Of a stretch of 64,000 bases of DNA, positions 54,210-63,043 are shown in pieces. The stretch's first letter is position 1, and each line of letters starts with the position of its first letter. The notes below the pieces were generated by a model. It did no database searches. It was given only the letters and a program-made list of their open reading frames with translations, and was not told where the DNA came from. The DNA is from CALOFP01 sp942492635 (GTDB lineage: Bacteria; UBP6; UBA1177; CALOFP01): NCBI GenBank assembly GCA_942492635.1, contig CALOFP010000002.1, positions 1,302,001 through 1,366,000 on the forward strand, written 5' to 3'. The position numbers were made by a program, and so were the translations under genes.

Positions 54210-55751
54210 ATGCCTGAAAATCTGATAGAATCACTCAGAGATACCCAGAAACTTCTTGAGGGAAGGCTGGATGAAATTGATACGCTCTCTTCAATTGTCA
54301 GGATTCTTGAACCTTCCATAGATCGGGAACGTTTTTTTCTCGAACTGGCCGAACTTCTCTTTTCCAGAAACCAGGTTGAACACATACGCTTTTACGATTT
54401 GAAGGAGAAGCCGCTGCCCCTCTGGGAAATCGGCTGTTTCGACAGCGAGATCCGTTACGGCAGGTTTGATGTTGAAAAGGGTGCTGTAGAGGCCTCAGTC
54501 GTGAGGGAAGTCGTATTTGAGACCGAAAAAGGAGTGTCGAAGGTTTTTATTCCTCTTGTTTTCGGTGAGGAGTGTTTCGGTATTCTTTCTCTATCCTACG
54601 GCGAAGGTGAGGAGGTTTCTCCATTCAGCAGACCATTTTTCTACCTTCTCGGCTCCTTCAACGCCGCATCGTTGAGGGTAGTCGAAGAGTGGAAGCGGAT
54701 AAGCGAGAAAAACGAAAGGCTTTCAAGAGAGAACCAGCTTCTCAAAGGAATAATCACCGGGCTGGGAGAGAGCGAAAACTCCTTTGTCTTCACATCCGCC
54801 GCAATGAACGAACTGATTTCCAGAATCGACCGGGTGAAGGATCTGGATGTCGATATTCTCATCACCGGTGAAAGCGGCACGGGAAAGGATCTTCTCGCCC
54901 GCTATGTCCACTACACCGGATCACGCAAGGACAAACCCTTAATTGCAGTCAACTGCGCCGCTATTCCCGAGTCACTTGTCGAGGGCGAGCTGTTCGGAAT
55001 CGAGGAGGGTGTCGCTACCGGCGTTAAAAAACGGGCAGGAAAGTTCCAGATGGCCGACGGCGGAACGCTGTTTCTCGACGAGGTGGGGGAGCTGCCCCTC
55101 TCTATCCAGGCAAAACTGCTTCGTTTTCTTCAGGATAAACGTGTGACACCTGTCGGTTCATCCGTAGAGAGGGAAGTCGACGTAAGGATAGTTGCCGCCA
55201 CAAACCGAAATCTCATGACGATGGTAAAGGATTCGCTTTTTCGGGAAGATCTCTACTACAGACTCAGCAACATCCCTGTCGAAATGCCTTCGCTTCGCCA
55301 CAGACGGGAGGACATCTACCCTCTTTTTCTCTACTTTTTCCGCTACTTTTCAAAAAAGTACAGCAGGCAGGATGTTTCCCTTGATGAAAATCTGCAGACT
55401 TCGGTGGAGAGTTACAACTGGCCGGGGAATGTGAGGGAACTTAAGAACAGGGCCCTCCAGGCGGTTATCATGGCGGACGACGGATCCATGATCGATGCAG
55501 TTTCTCTGGGAATTTCATCTTCAGATAAGGTGAGATCCGAGGTGAAGGGTGAGCGGAGTGAAGAGAAGATAGGCAACGTGAAGGATTGGCTGGAAAATAG
55601 AAAGATCGAAATTGAAAAGAGAGCCATTATTGAAGCCCTCAGAAGGACGGACGGCGTGAAAAAGCAGGCTGCGGCTCTTCTCGACATCAGTCTCCGATCA
55701 TTCCACTATAAATTCAAAACTCTCGGGATAGTCGAGGAAGATTACTCCTGA
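54210..55751 (+). CDS. Sigma-54-dependent transcriptional activator with GAF-like sensor
   Basis: 513 residues. N-terminal GAF-like region (about 20-165), AAA+ domain with Walker A GESGTGKDLLARYVH near 219, Walker B GGTLFLDEVGELPL, and R-finger region EDLYYRLSNIPVEMP. A C-terminal Fis-type HTH follows (IIEALRRTDGVKKQAAALLD). The sigma-54 contact loop reads GVATGV (residues 267-272) instead of the canonical GAFTGA. The aromatic Phe is lost, but Thr-Gly is kept. No receiver domain. Third gene of the MshEN-like/HDOD operon, likely its signal output. Confidence 0.93.
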   Translation: MPENLIESLRDTQKLLEGRLDEIDTLSSIVRILEPSIDRERFFLELAELLFSRNQVEHIRFYDLKEKPLPLWEIGCFDSEIRYGRFDVEKGAVEASVVREVVFETEKGVSKVFIPLVFGEECFGILSLSYGEGEEVSPFSRPFFYLLGSFNAASLRVVEEWKRISEKNERLSRENQLLKGIITGLGESENSFVFTSAAMNELISRIDRVKDLDVDILITGESGTGKDLLARYVHYTGSRKDKPLIAVNCAAIPESLVEGELFGIEEGVATGVKKRAGKFQMADGGTLFLDEVGELPLSIQAKLLRFLQDKRVTPVGSSVEREVDVRIVAATNRNLMTMVKDSLFREDLYYRLSNIPVEMPSLRHRREDIYPLFLYFFRYFSKKYSRQDVSLDENLQTSVESYNWPGNVRELKNRALQAVIMADDGSMIDAVSLGISSSDKVRSEVKGERSEEKIGNVKDWLENRKIEIEKRAIIEALRRTDGVKKQAAALLDISLRSFHYKFKTLGIVEEDYS

Positions 55752-56340
55752 AAAATTTCCATAATCGATTTTCCTTTTCACTCATTGGTGTCTTGTTCAA
55801 CATTGTTATCTGTAAGAGATAGCATCCTTTGTTTCAATAACCTCACTTTTTATCTGTTTTTTGCGTTGTGCGGTATCTTCATTGCCATTTGAAGGGACTA
55901 CCAATTTCCCAGGCATACAGCTACTCTTCCCAGTATTGTTTTTTTAGTGCAAAACATCTCTCTGATGATCGATTTCATATCAAAATCGAAGGGTTGAGTG
56001 ATCTGATGTTGGATTTTTTATTACTGCAGATCTATCTGAAAGTTAAAGATTCGAAGAATCAACAAAGAGATCTCCTTATTAGTAGATGGAGTGCAGCAAT
56101 GATAAAAATGTATCAATAATAGATGAATGTGCGGTGAGGTGCCACTGTTTTAATTTTTTAAGCATTTGGAAAAAAGAGTGTCTGTTGAAGAATTTGGTGA
56201 GATGCTTATCTTTAATTTAAACGATGGATTAAGACGCTTAAATGACATTCCAGTCTAATAATTTTTGACTTCAAATTGGAAACTCGATATATTAAATATG
56301 TTGCTTATGGTTAAATGCAAAAAAATAAATGGAGGCTTTG
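55752..56340. other. Intergenic region with possible gene remnants
   Basis: About 590 bp. An 83-codon frame at 55868-56119 (ends DLLISRWSAAMIKMYQ) has no ribosome site, and a second short frame near 56165-56258 reads SVEEFGEMLIFNLNDGLRRL and then stops. They may be pieces of a decayed gene; neither is convincing alone. GGAGG at 56331 is the ribosome site of the ankyrin gene. Confidence 0.35.
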
Positions 56341-56760
56341 ATGAACTACTATCGTTCCTATGAGGCTATTCCCGAAGGAAGCGTAAGGCACAGGATTTGG
56401 ATGGCCGTAAACAATGGAGATATTGATGCTTTTCGGGAGATTGTCGAAAAAGAGATGAATTTCAACAACAGTGATGCGCGCTGGATCAATGTGGTGAAGG
56501 AAGCAGTTGAAAATGAGCATACCGACATTGTCAGGTATCTTGTTGAAAGCGGAATCAACATCGACCATATGGATGAAGAGGGGTACTCGCTGCTGACCTA
56601 CGCTGCGCGGAAAGGAAAGCTGGATATTATAAAGTTTCTACAGGAGTACGGTGAAGACCTGCTGGCCGCAGATAAGACCGGGAAGACGGCTCTGGACTAC
56701 GCGCAGGTCAACAGAAACTATCACGTTGTTCATCATATCATTCACGAAGGCGGATGCTGA
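56341..56760 (+). CDS. Ankyrin-repeat protein
   Basis: 139 residues from ATG 56341; the in-frame ATG at 56329 contains the GGAGG ribosome site, so the downstream start is right. About three ankyrin repeats: VNNGDIDAFREIVEKEM, AVENEHTDIVRYLVESGINI followed by DHMDEEGYSLLTYAARKGKL and DIIKFLQEYGEDLLAADKTG plus KTALDYAQ. No signal peptide. Protein-protein interaction role; partner unknown. Confidence 0.88.
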   Translation: MNYYRSYEAIPEGSVRHRIWMAVNNGDIDAFREIVEKEMNFNNSDARWINVVKEAVENEHTDIVRYLVESGINIDHMDEEGYSLLTYAARKGKLDIIKFLQEYGEDLLAADKTGKTALDYAQVNRNYHVVHHIIHEGGC

Positions 56761-56887
56761 TCTGTTCGATTAACTCATAGATCTTTCCAGATAGTTGAAT
56801 TTCCGAAGAATTCAATTTTCGAAAATATTATGAAAAGTGATTAGATTTGTCTTTTCAGATGCTTAAAAGAGACAAGCAACTCAGGTT

Positions 56888-58429
56888 TTATCCTCGTTGC
56901 AGGATGTCTACGGCTGCCTTTATTCCGTCGGCGGCAGAGCTGATTATTCCTCCGGCGTAGCCGCTTCCTTCGCCTGAGAGGTAGAGGTTTTCCATTCCCT
57001 CCACAAGTCCGGAGCGGTCACGGATCACCTGGACGGGTGACGATGTCTTGCTCTCCAAGCCGAGCATGATGCCGTTTTCGAATCCTCTGATCTTCCTTTT
57101 AAAGACCTTGAGGCCTTCTCGAAGCGATTCCACAATTTGCTTCGGCAGAAGTTCCTCAAAATCATATGGAAAAATGTTGAAAGGGTAGGATGTTTCCGGA
57201 AGGTTTTTTGAAATTTTTCCTTCTATGAAATCGGAAATTCTTAAAGACGGTGCGTCGTAGTTTTCTCTTATTTTAAAGTATTTTTCTTCGAGATCTTCAA
57301 GCCACTTGAGGGATTCTTCCGCTGAGACTTCCCGGTCGAGAAGTTTGGAAAGGTGAATTCCCACAACGATTGCGGCGTTTGCCCAGCGGGAATTTCTTTT
57401 GTAGTTCGACATTCCGTTGACGATGTTCGCTCCCGGGTAGGGTGCGGCCGGTACCACTTTTCCTCCGGGACACATGCAGAAAGAGTATACGGGAAATCCG
57501 TCGGAAGGTGAGTGCGTCACTCTGTATTCCGCCGCCTTGACTCCGGAAAGGGAAGGTTTTCCCCACTGTGCGATGTTGATGTCCTTCTGAAGATGTTCGA
57601 CACGTGTCCCTATTGCGAAGTTTTTATGGCGGAAAGGGAGACCTCGCTTCATAAGCATCCGGTAGGTTTCGTACGAGCTGTGTCCCGGAGCGAAAACGGC
57701 CTGGTCGCAGGGGAAAGTTTCATCCTCAGTTACAAGTGCGGTGATCCTGGATCCTTTGATTTCAACATCGGTAACTTTTGTGTCGAAACGGATATCTCCG
57801 CCGCCGGTGATGAATTTTCCCCTCAGATTCCTGACGATTTTTATGAGGTTGTCGCTTCCCAGATGGGGGAATGCAAGGTATGCGATCTCTTCCGGCGCGC
57901 CGCCTTCGATGAAGGTGCTGTAGATGAAGTCGCGCTCTTTCGAAATCGATTTTGTGCGGGATGTAAGTTTTCCATCGGAAAATGTTCCCGCCCCGCCTTC
58001 GCCGAAAGCGTAGTTTGCCCTTGGTGTGAGTTTTCCCGATTTCTCAAATTCGGAAATTGCCTTCGCCCTGTGTTCCACATCGGGACCCTGCTCGAAAAGC
58101 GTTACTTTGGCTCCGCCCTTGAGAAGTACCCATGCCGCGAAAAAGCCTGCGGGACCGCTTCCCACAACTGCAACGGTCGGTTTCTTTGAACTTTTGGGAA
58201 TGTGAAGCTGTTCCCTTATCGGTTTTTCGCCGCCCCTGATTTCGGGGGATGATACGGATGCGCGTACAATCCAGTGTATGTTTCTCTTGTTTCTTGCATC
58301 GAGACTTTTTTTATCGGTGGAGTGTGAAAATTTCCTGATTCCGAGTTTTTTGGAAATCGCTATCTTCAGATCCTCATCCGAATAGTCGGTGGGTAGTTTC
58401 AGTTCTACAGTCTTAAATCCCAATTCCAT
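56888..58429 (-). CDS. FAD-dependent oxidoreductase (COG2509-type)
   Basis: 513 residues, usual length for this large NAD(P)/FAD-dependent family. FAD-binding motif VVGSGPAGFFAAWVLLKGGAKV near residue 86, followed by LFEQGPDVEHRAKAI. Also YAFGEGGAGTFSDGKLTSRT, a family hallmark, and the C-terminal FAD contact LYLSGEGSGYAGGIISSAAD. The physiological substrate is unknown for the family. The start overlaps the 3' end of the upstream M23 peptidase gene by 17 bp on the same strand, so they form an operon. Confidence 0.92.
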   Translation of the reverse strand: MELGFKTVELKLPTDYSDEDLKIAISKKLGIRKFSHSTDKKSLDARNKRNIHWIVRASVSSPEIRGGEKPIREQLHIPKSSKKPTVAVVGSGPAGFFAAWVLLKGGAKVTLFEQGPDVEHRAKAISEFEKSGKLTPRANYAFGEGGAGTFSDGKLTSRTKSISKERDFIYSTFIEGGAPEEIAYLAFPHLGSDNLIKIVRNLRGKFITGGGDIRFDTKVTDVEIKGSRITALVTEDETFPCDQAVFAPGHSSYETYRMLMKRGLPFRHKNFAIGTRVEHLQKDINIAQWGKPSLSGVKAAEYRVTHSPSDGFPVYSFCMCPGGKVVPAAPYPGANIVNGMSNYKRNSRWANAAIVVGIHLSKLLDREVSAEESLKWLEDLEEKYFKIRENYDAPSLRISDFIEGKISKNLPETSYPFNIFPYDFEELLPKQIVESLREGLKVFKRKIRGFENGIMLGLESKTSSPVQVIRDRSGLVEGMENLYLSGEGSGYAGGIISSAADGIKAAVDILQRG

Positions 58430-59909
58430 TCTCCATTTTCGAAAAGTCGGGGTGAGGTCCTACGAATTTAGGGTTTTCTGCCAGTTTTTTCATCTCTTCA
58501 AGTTCATTGTGGAAGCGAAGTACCATGGAAAGTTTCGATTGTGTGCTTCCCATCTGGTTCTTAAACCTGCTCAGCCTTCTTCCCTTCAACTTCGGAGTCG
58601 CGATCATCTTCTTTCTCAACGGATCCAGCCATTTTCCGCGGGGAGACTTTATGGAGAAGTGAAGATGAGGACCGGAAACTCGGCCTGTTCTGCCGACCTT
58701 TCCTATAACCTGGCGAACTTTGACTGTCTGGCCTCGTTTAACGAGCTTTTTATGAAGATGAAGGTAGTAGGTTTTCGTTCCGTCGGCATGTTTGAGAATT
58801 ATCTTGTTGCCGCCGTACTTCGTTCTTGTGGATTCGATAACTCGTCCTTTTGCAACTGCATAGACGGCAGTTCCTACCCTGCCCCCGTAATCCACTCCGT
58901 TGTGAAAGGCTCTTCTACCGGTAACAGGATGCCGTCTCATTCCGAACGTGGAGGTTACATGAATCCTGTCGAGAGGAAGCCTGAGGGATGAGTGTATGAG
59001 TGCTTTTCCCTCCTTGGAGTAGTGGGCGTTGTAGGAAGATTTGGGATCATCGTCCTCATACCGGAATGCCTCGCTGAAGCCTGACCTCTTTCCGTCGTAG
59101 CTTGAGTAGAGGATTTTCGAGCCCGGAACTCTTTCGCCCCTGTAGTACTTGTCCTCCACGAGAATGCGGAACCTATCCCCCTTCCGTGCATCTGTTCTGA
59201 AGTTTACAAGGCACTCCAGGATACCGTTTGTCACGGCCCTCACATTTCTCGAGACATCTTCCCGATCTATGAGCGCCTGGTTGAGAGTGGTTTCGAGTTT
59301 TCCGGTTATCAGTCGAAGCCGTTTTTCAGTGGGAAGAATCTTTTTTGAGTATACAAGCTTATCTTTTTTCGGATCTCTCGTGAGTTTGTGAAGTGTGATC
59401 ACATCCGGAGTGTATACAAACTCCTCGACTTTGCTTCCGTCTTCGGAGAGTTTCAGCTTGAACTTCTCTCCGGCTCTGAGAAAACGAAGGTCGACGTCGA
59501 ATCTGAGGGCGTTGGATATCTCCATAGCGTGTTTAAGCTCAATCCCTTTTACAGCCAGAAGCGCAACTTCGAATCCTTCATTGGGCAGAATTTCACCTTC
59601 AAGCCATCGACCCTCCTTCTGTTGATCGGTGCCGGGCGAGGCAACTTTTTCGGGGCTTAGAGATTCGGAAGCGTTTTCCTCTTTCGATTCCTTTTTTTCC
59701 GTACTGCCGCTGTTTTCCATTTCACTCTCTACAGTTTCAGATATCTCTTTTTTTTCAGTTTCTGCTGGGGGAACATTTTTTTCCTGTCGGTCCGCCTCTT
59801 TCGCCTCCGCCTCTTCATGTTTGGATGATTTATACATTACGAAGAAGAATACGATTAGCGAAAGTGTAACGATTGTTAGTCTTAAGTATTTGATTTTATT
59901 GTCTATCAT
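58413..59909 (-). CDS. M23-family peptidoglycan endopeptidase, membrane-anchored
   Basis: 498 residues. N-terminal membrane anchor (LTIVTLSLIVFFFVMY), a long Glu/Lys-rich periplasmic linker (about 30-100), then an OapA/LysM-like and MepM-like middle region. The C-terminal M23 zinc domain has STFGMRRHPVTGRRAFHNGV then DYGG (His and Asp ligands) and GPHLHFSI (HxH). Such proteins cut stem-peptide crosslinks during wall growth or division, or serve as activators if degenerate; here the zinc ligands look complete. First gene of a two-gene minus-strand operon. Confidence 0.92.
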   Translation of the reverse strand: MIDNKIKYLRLTIVTLSLIVFFFVMYKSSKHEEAEAKEADRQEKNVPPAETEKKEISETVESEMENSGSTEKKESKEENASESLSPEKVASPGTDQQKEGRWLEGEILPNEGFEVALLAVKGIELKHAMEISNALRFDVDLRFLRAGEKFKLKLSEDGSKVEEFVYTPDVITLHKLTRDPKKDKLVYSKKILPTEKRLRLITGKLETTLNQALIDREDVSRNVRAVTNGILECLVNFRTDARKGDRFRILVEDKYYRGERVPGSKILYSSYDGKRSGFSEAFRYEDDDPKSSYNAHYSKEGKALIHSSLRLPLDRIHVTSTFGMRRHPVTGRRAFHNGVDYGGRVGTAVYAVAKGRVIESTRTKYGGNKIILKHADGTKTYYLHLHKKLVKRGQTVKVRQVIGKVGRTGRVSGPHLHFSIKSPRGKWLDPLRKKMIATPKLKGRRLSRFKNQMGSTQSKLSMVLRFHNELEEMKKLAENPKFVGPHPDFSKMENGIGI

Positions 59910-60047
59910 TCCGAAAGTCCCTGCCTTGGAAGGTTTCTGTATGTCCGGAAGAACGTATCATTTTTATGCAGCATTGTCAATAGTGACAATTTTTCCATGC
60001 CTTAATCTTTCTTTTCTTGAATGTTTTTTAAATATCCGGGCTTCTGT

Positions 60048-60071
60048 TGAATACGACGTGTTTGATATAAT
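60048..60071 (+). promoter_or_regulatory. Candidate promoter of the kinase operon
   Basis: A perfect TATAAT at 60066-60071, with weaker TTCTGT about 18 bp upstream. The start would lie close to GGAGG at 60089, giving a very short leader. Confidence 0.4.
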
Positions 60072-60098
60072 GCGCTGTTCCGTTTAATGGAGGAAGTG

Positions 60099-61868
60099 AT
60101 GAGAGAACAGATGGATGATCTTAAATCCCAGCTTTCACTTGAGGAGAGTCTGACCGAGGCTCTGTCGGAGATTTCAATGAACATAGTTGCCTCTGAAAGT
60201 GTGGATTACTTGACGGTGTTAAAAATACTGGGTGAAGCTGTGGGGGTTGGGCGGGCCTATATTTATCTGGTTGATGACGCCGGTTATTTTTCCAAAAGAT
60301 CGATATGGACAAGCAGTGTTCTTCAGAACAGTCTGGAGCGTTTCAGCAAAAAGGAACTGCCGCTGCTTATCAATTGGCTGGAGAGAAACGAGCCGGTGAT
60401 CTTGTCCGATATTGAAAAAATGCCGCAAGAGGCTGTAGCTGAGAAGCGGGTTCTAAAAGGGCTAGGTGTACGTGCAATATTGATTATTCCGATTTACGTC
60501 GGAGGGGATCTAACTGGATTTGTCGGGCTGAGTGAGATGGAGGGGCCTCGGAGCTGGCATCCACGTGTTGTAAGAATTCTACGAGTCATAGGTGACATCA
60601 TCTACAGTACGAACCAGAAAAAAAGAGCGGAACAGAAGCTGAACCGTCTAGGGGCTGTTGTGGATCAGGTGGTGGAGTCGATAATAATTACCGATAAAGC
60701 CGGTAATATAGAATATGTCAATCCCGCTTTTGAGAAAATGTCGGGATATAAGCTTCATGAAGTTGTGGGAGCAAGCCCACGAATTCTTAAAAGTAACGAA
60801 CACCCCAGTTCACATTACGAAAGCATGTCCAAGGCGATGAGAGAAGGTAGCGTTTGGAAGGGCCGTTTCATCAACCGCAAAAAGGACGGAAGCTTTTATG
60901 AAGTTGAAAATGTTGTCATGCCGATTCGTGACAAGAGCGGCGAAATTGCAAACTTTGCGGCGCTCCAGAGAGATGTCACAGAACAGGTGAAAATTGAAAA
61001 CCGATTGAGACAGTCTCAGAAGATGGAGGCAGTGGGAACACTTGCTTCCGGTATTGCTCATGAGATAAATACTCCCATGCAGTTCATTATGGATAATACC
61101 ATATTTCTCGATAAAAGTTTTGAAAAGATATTGAAATACTTGGAGTTTATTGATGGCGTCGATGACGGGAAGATGGACCCCGAGAGCTATAGTGAGCTTC
61201 GAAATAAATCCCTGGAATATAAGATAGACTTTCTTCAGTCCGAAATTCCATACTCCATAGGCGATACATTGGACGGTATCGAGAGAGTTCGGAAAATTGT
61301 AATGGCGATGAAGGATTTTGCTCATCCAGCGGACAAGGAGAAGTCCTATCACGATCTCAACAAGGCCATTGAATCGACAACGGTAATTACAAGAAACGTC
61401 TGGAAATACAACTCGGAACTGATTGTAAATTTGGAAAGGGAGCTGCCTCCCGTCTTCTGTTCGATCGACGACATCAACCAGATCGTTCTCAATCTCATTG
61501 TAAATGCCGCGGATGCCATAAGCGAAAAGAAATCGATGTTGGAGGCCACCGGTGTTGAAAATGTCGGAAAAGGTACCATCAGTGTCAAAACAATGATGTC
61601 GGAAGAGAGTGTGATCATAGAGGTGAGTGATTCGGGAACGGGTATTCCCCAAGCCGTAAAGGAGAAGATTTTCGAACCGTTCTTCACGACAAAACCTGTC
61701 GGGAAAGGAACCGGGCAGGGACTTGCAATAGCACACGATCTTGTCGTCAACAAACACAACGGATCCATAGACGTAACTTCGGTTCCCGGGGAGGGAACGA
61801 CTTTTGCCATATCTATCCCGGTGGATTGCAGAGATCAATGCTCCGGCGATATCGAAGGGAGGGCGTAA
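60099..61868 (+). CDS. GAF-PAS sensor histidine kinase
   Basis: 589 residues from ATG 60099; the in-frame ATG at 60087 overlaps the GGAGG ribosome site. No membrane segment, so cytoplasmic. GAF domain at about 20-170, PAS at about 185-300 (VESIIITDKAGNIEYVNPAF, KMSGYKLHEVVG, RKKDGSFYEVENVVMPI). H-box GIAHEINTPMQFIMDN with the phospho-accepting His at 321. N-box LNLIVNAADAI, G1 DSGTGIP and G2 GKGTGQGLAIAHDLV are intact. HEINTP-type kinases often pair with HD-type response regulators. The next two genes are such regulators, each overlapping. Confidence 0.95.
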   Translation: MREQMDDLKSQLSLEESLTEALSEISMNIVASESVDYLTVLKILGEAVGVGRAYIYLVDDAGYFSKRSIWTSSVLQNSLERFSKKELPLLINWLERNEPVILSDIEKMPQEAVAEKRVLKGLGVRAILIIPIYVGGDLTGFVGLSEMEGPRSWHPRVVRILRVIGDIIYSTNQKKRAEQKLNRLGAVVDQVVESIIITDKAGNIEYVNPAFEKMSGYKLHEVVGASPRILKSNEHPSSHYESMSKAMREGSVWKGRFINRKKDGSFYEVENVVMPIRDKSGEIANFAALQRDVTEQVKIENRLRQSQKMEAVGTLASGIAHEINTPMQFIMDNTIFLDKSFEKILKYLEFIDGVDDGKMDPESYSELRNKSLEYKIDFLQSEIPYSIGDTLDGIERVRKIVMAMKDFAHPADKEKSYHDLNKAIESTTVITRNVWKYNSELIVNLERELPPVFCSIDDINQIVLNLIVNAADAISEKKSMLEATGVENVGKGTISVKTMMSEESVIIEVSDSGTGIPQAVKEKIFEPFFTTKPVGKGTGQGLAIAHDLVVNKHNGSIDVTSVPGEGTTFAISIPVDCRDQCSGDIEGRA

Positions 61869-63043
61869 TGGAAAAGGAACGCTACTCAATTGTTTTTGTA
61901 GACGACGAACAACGGATCATAAGAGGAATCAGGCGGATGCTTTTCGATGTTGCGGACAGGTGGGATCTATATTTCAAGAACAGTGGAGAGGAGGTTCTGC
62001 AGCTTCTTGAGGAGAAACCCATCGATGTGGTTGTTTCCGACATGAGAATGCCGGGAATGGACGGGGGAGAACTGCTTACCCGGATTATGGACAGACATCC
62101 TGAAGTTATACGTATAATTCTTTCCGGATATTCCGAGCAGGAAATGATAATGAGGACGGTGAGGGCTGCCCATCAGTTTATAGCCAAACCTACCGATTCG
62201 GTTACTCTCACCAATACCATCGAGAGAGCTCTGAGACTGCGGGCTGTTCTCTCGAATCAGAGGGTGCGTGAACTTGTCTCGGGGTTTAGAGATATTCCGG
62301 CGATGAGCGGAAACTGTTCCGAGCTTATGGAGGAACTGAAAAATCCCGACTGTTCCATAAAGAAAATCGGGAATATTATTTCAAAGGATGTTGTGATAAC
62401 CGCGCACATACTGAAGTTGTTGAATTCCGCCTTTTTCGGACTTCCGAGAAAGGTGAAAAGTGTGGAACAGGCGGTCTCTTTTCTCGGAATCAATATCATC
62501 AAATCCCTGCTTCTTTACGCCAACCTATTTAAGGGGGTTGATGGTAAAAAAAGCAAGGGTTTTTCAATGGATACGTTTAATCATCACTCCTTTGCCGTCG
62601 GCAAAATCGCAAGAAGCATAGCCCTGGACATGAATTCCGACAGAATGCAGGCCGACGACGCCTTCATGTCGGGGATTCTCCATGACATAGGAAAGCTTGT
62701 CTTCCTGAACGAAAAAGGAAGTTCGGAGATGCATTGCGATGTAGAGGATAAGGAACGATCCGTCTGGGGTACAACCCATGCGGAGGTCGGAGCATATCTT
62801 CTCGGGCTTTGGGGGTTTCAGGATTCTCTTGTGGAAGCTGTTATGTACCACCACAAACCGTCCGATTCACCTGGAGGAAACGAAGCACTTCTTTCCGCAG
62901 TGCATTCTGCCGAAGCCATAGTCAATAAGCAGGAAGCAGGTGTCAACAGTATGGATCTCATCTATCTTTCGGAAAACGATCTGCTCAGCAGGATTCCAGA
63001 GTGGACTGAACGATTTTATTCTGAGGGAGGGGAGAATGAATAG
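61868..63043 (+). CDS. Response regulator with HDOD output domain
   Basis: 391 residues from ATG 61868, sharing one base with the kinase stop codon (TAATG). Receiver domain about 5-125 with acidic pocket VDDEQ, phospho-acceptor Asp58 (VVSDMRMPGMDG) and conserved Lys in FIAKPTD. HDOD domain about 145-345: ITAHILKLLNSAFFGLPRKV, SFLGINIIKSLLLYANLF, GILHDIGKLVFL, AVMYHHKPSD. No DNA-binding domain, so output is by protein interaction or second messenger. Confidence 0.94.
   Translation: MEKERYSIVFVDDEQRIIRGIRRMLFDVADRWDLYFKNSGEEVLQLLEEKPIDVVVSDMRMPGMDGGELLTRIMDRHPEVIRIILSGYSEQEMIMRTVRAAHQFIAKPTDSVTLTNTIERALRLRAVLSNQRVRELVSGFRDIPAMSGNCSELMEELKNPDCSIKKIGNIISKDVVITAHILKLLNSAFFGLPRKVKSVEQAVSFLGINIIKSLLLYANLFKGVDGKKSKGFSMDTFNHHSFAVGKIARSIALDMNSDRMQADDAFMSGILHDIGKLVFLNEKGSSEMHCDVEDKERSVWGTTHAEVGAYLLGLWGFQDSLVEAVMYHHKPSDSPGGNEALLSAVHSAEAIVNKQEAGVNSMDLIYLSENDLLSRIPEWTERFYSEGGENE

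Noticed and set aside
57512..58991. Long plus-strand frames (225 and 200 codons)
   Set aside because: Antisense to the FAD oxidoreductase and M23 peptidase genes, both with clear family motifs.
60810..61889. 359-codon minus-strand frame
   Set aside because: Antisense to the well-supported histidine kinase; no domain, composition is a mirror of the sense codons.
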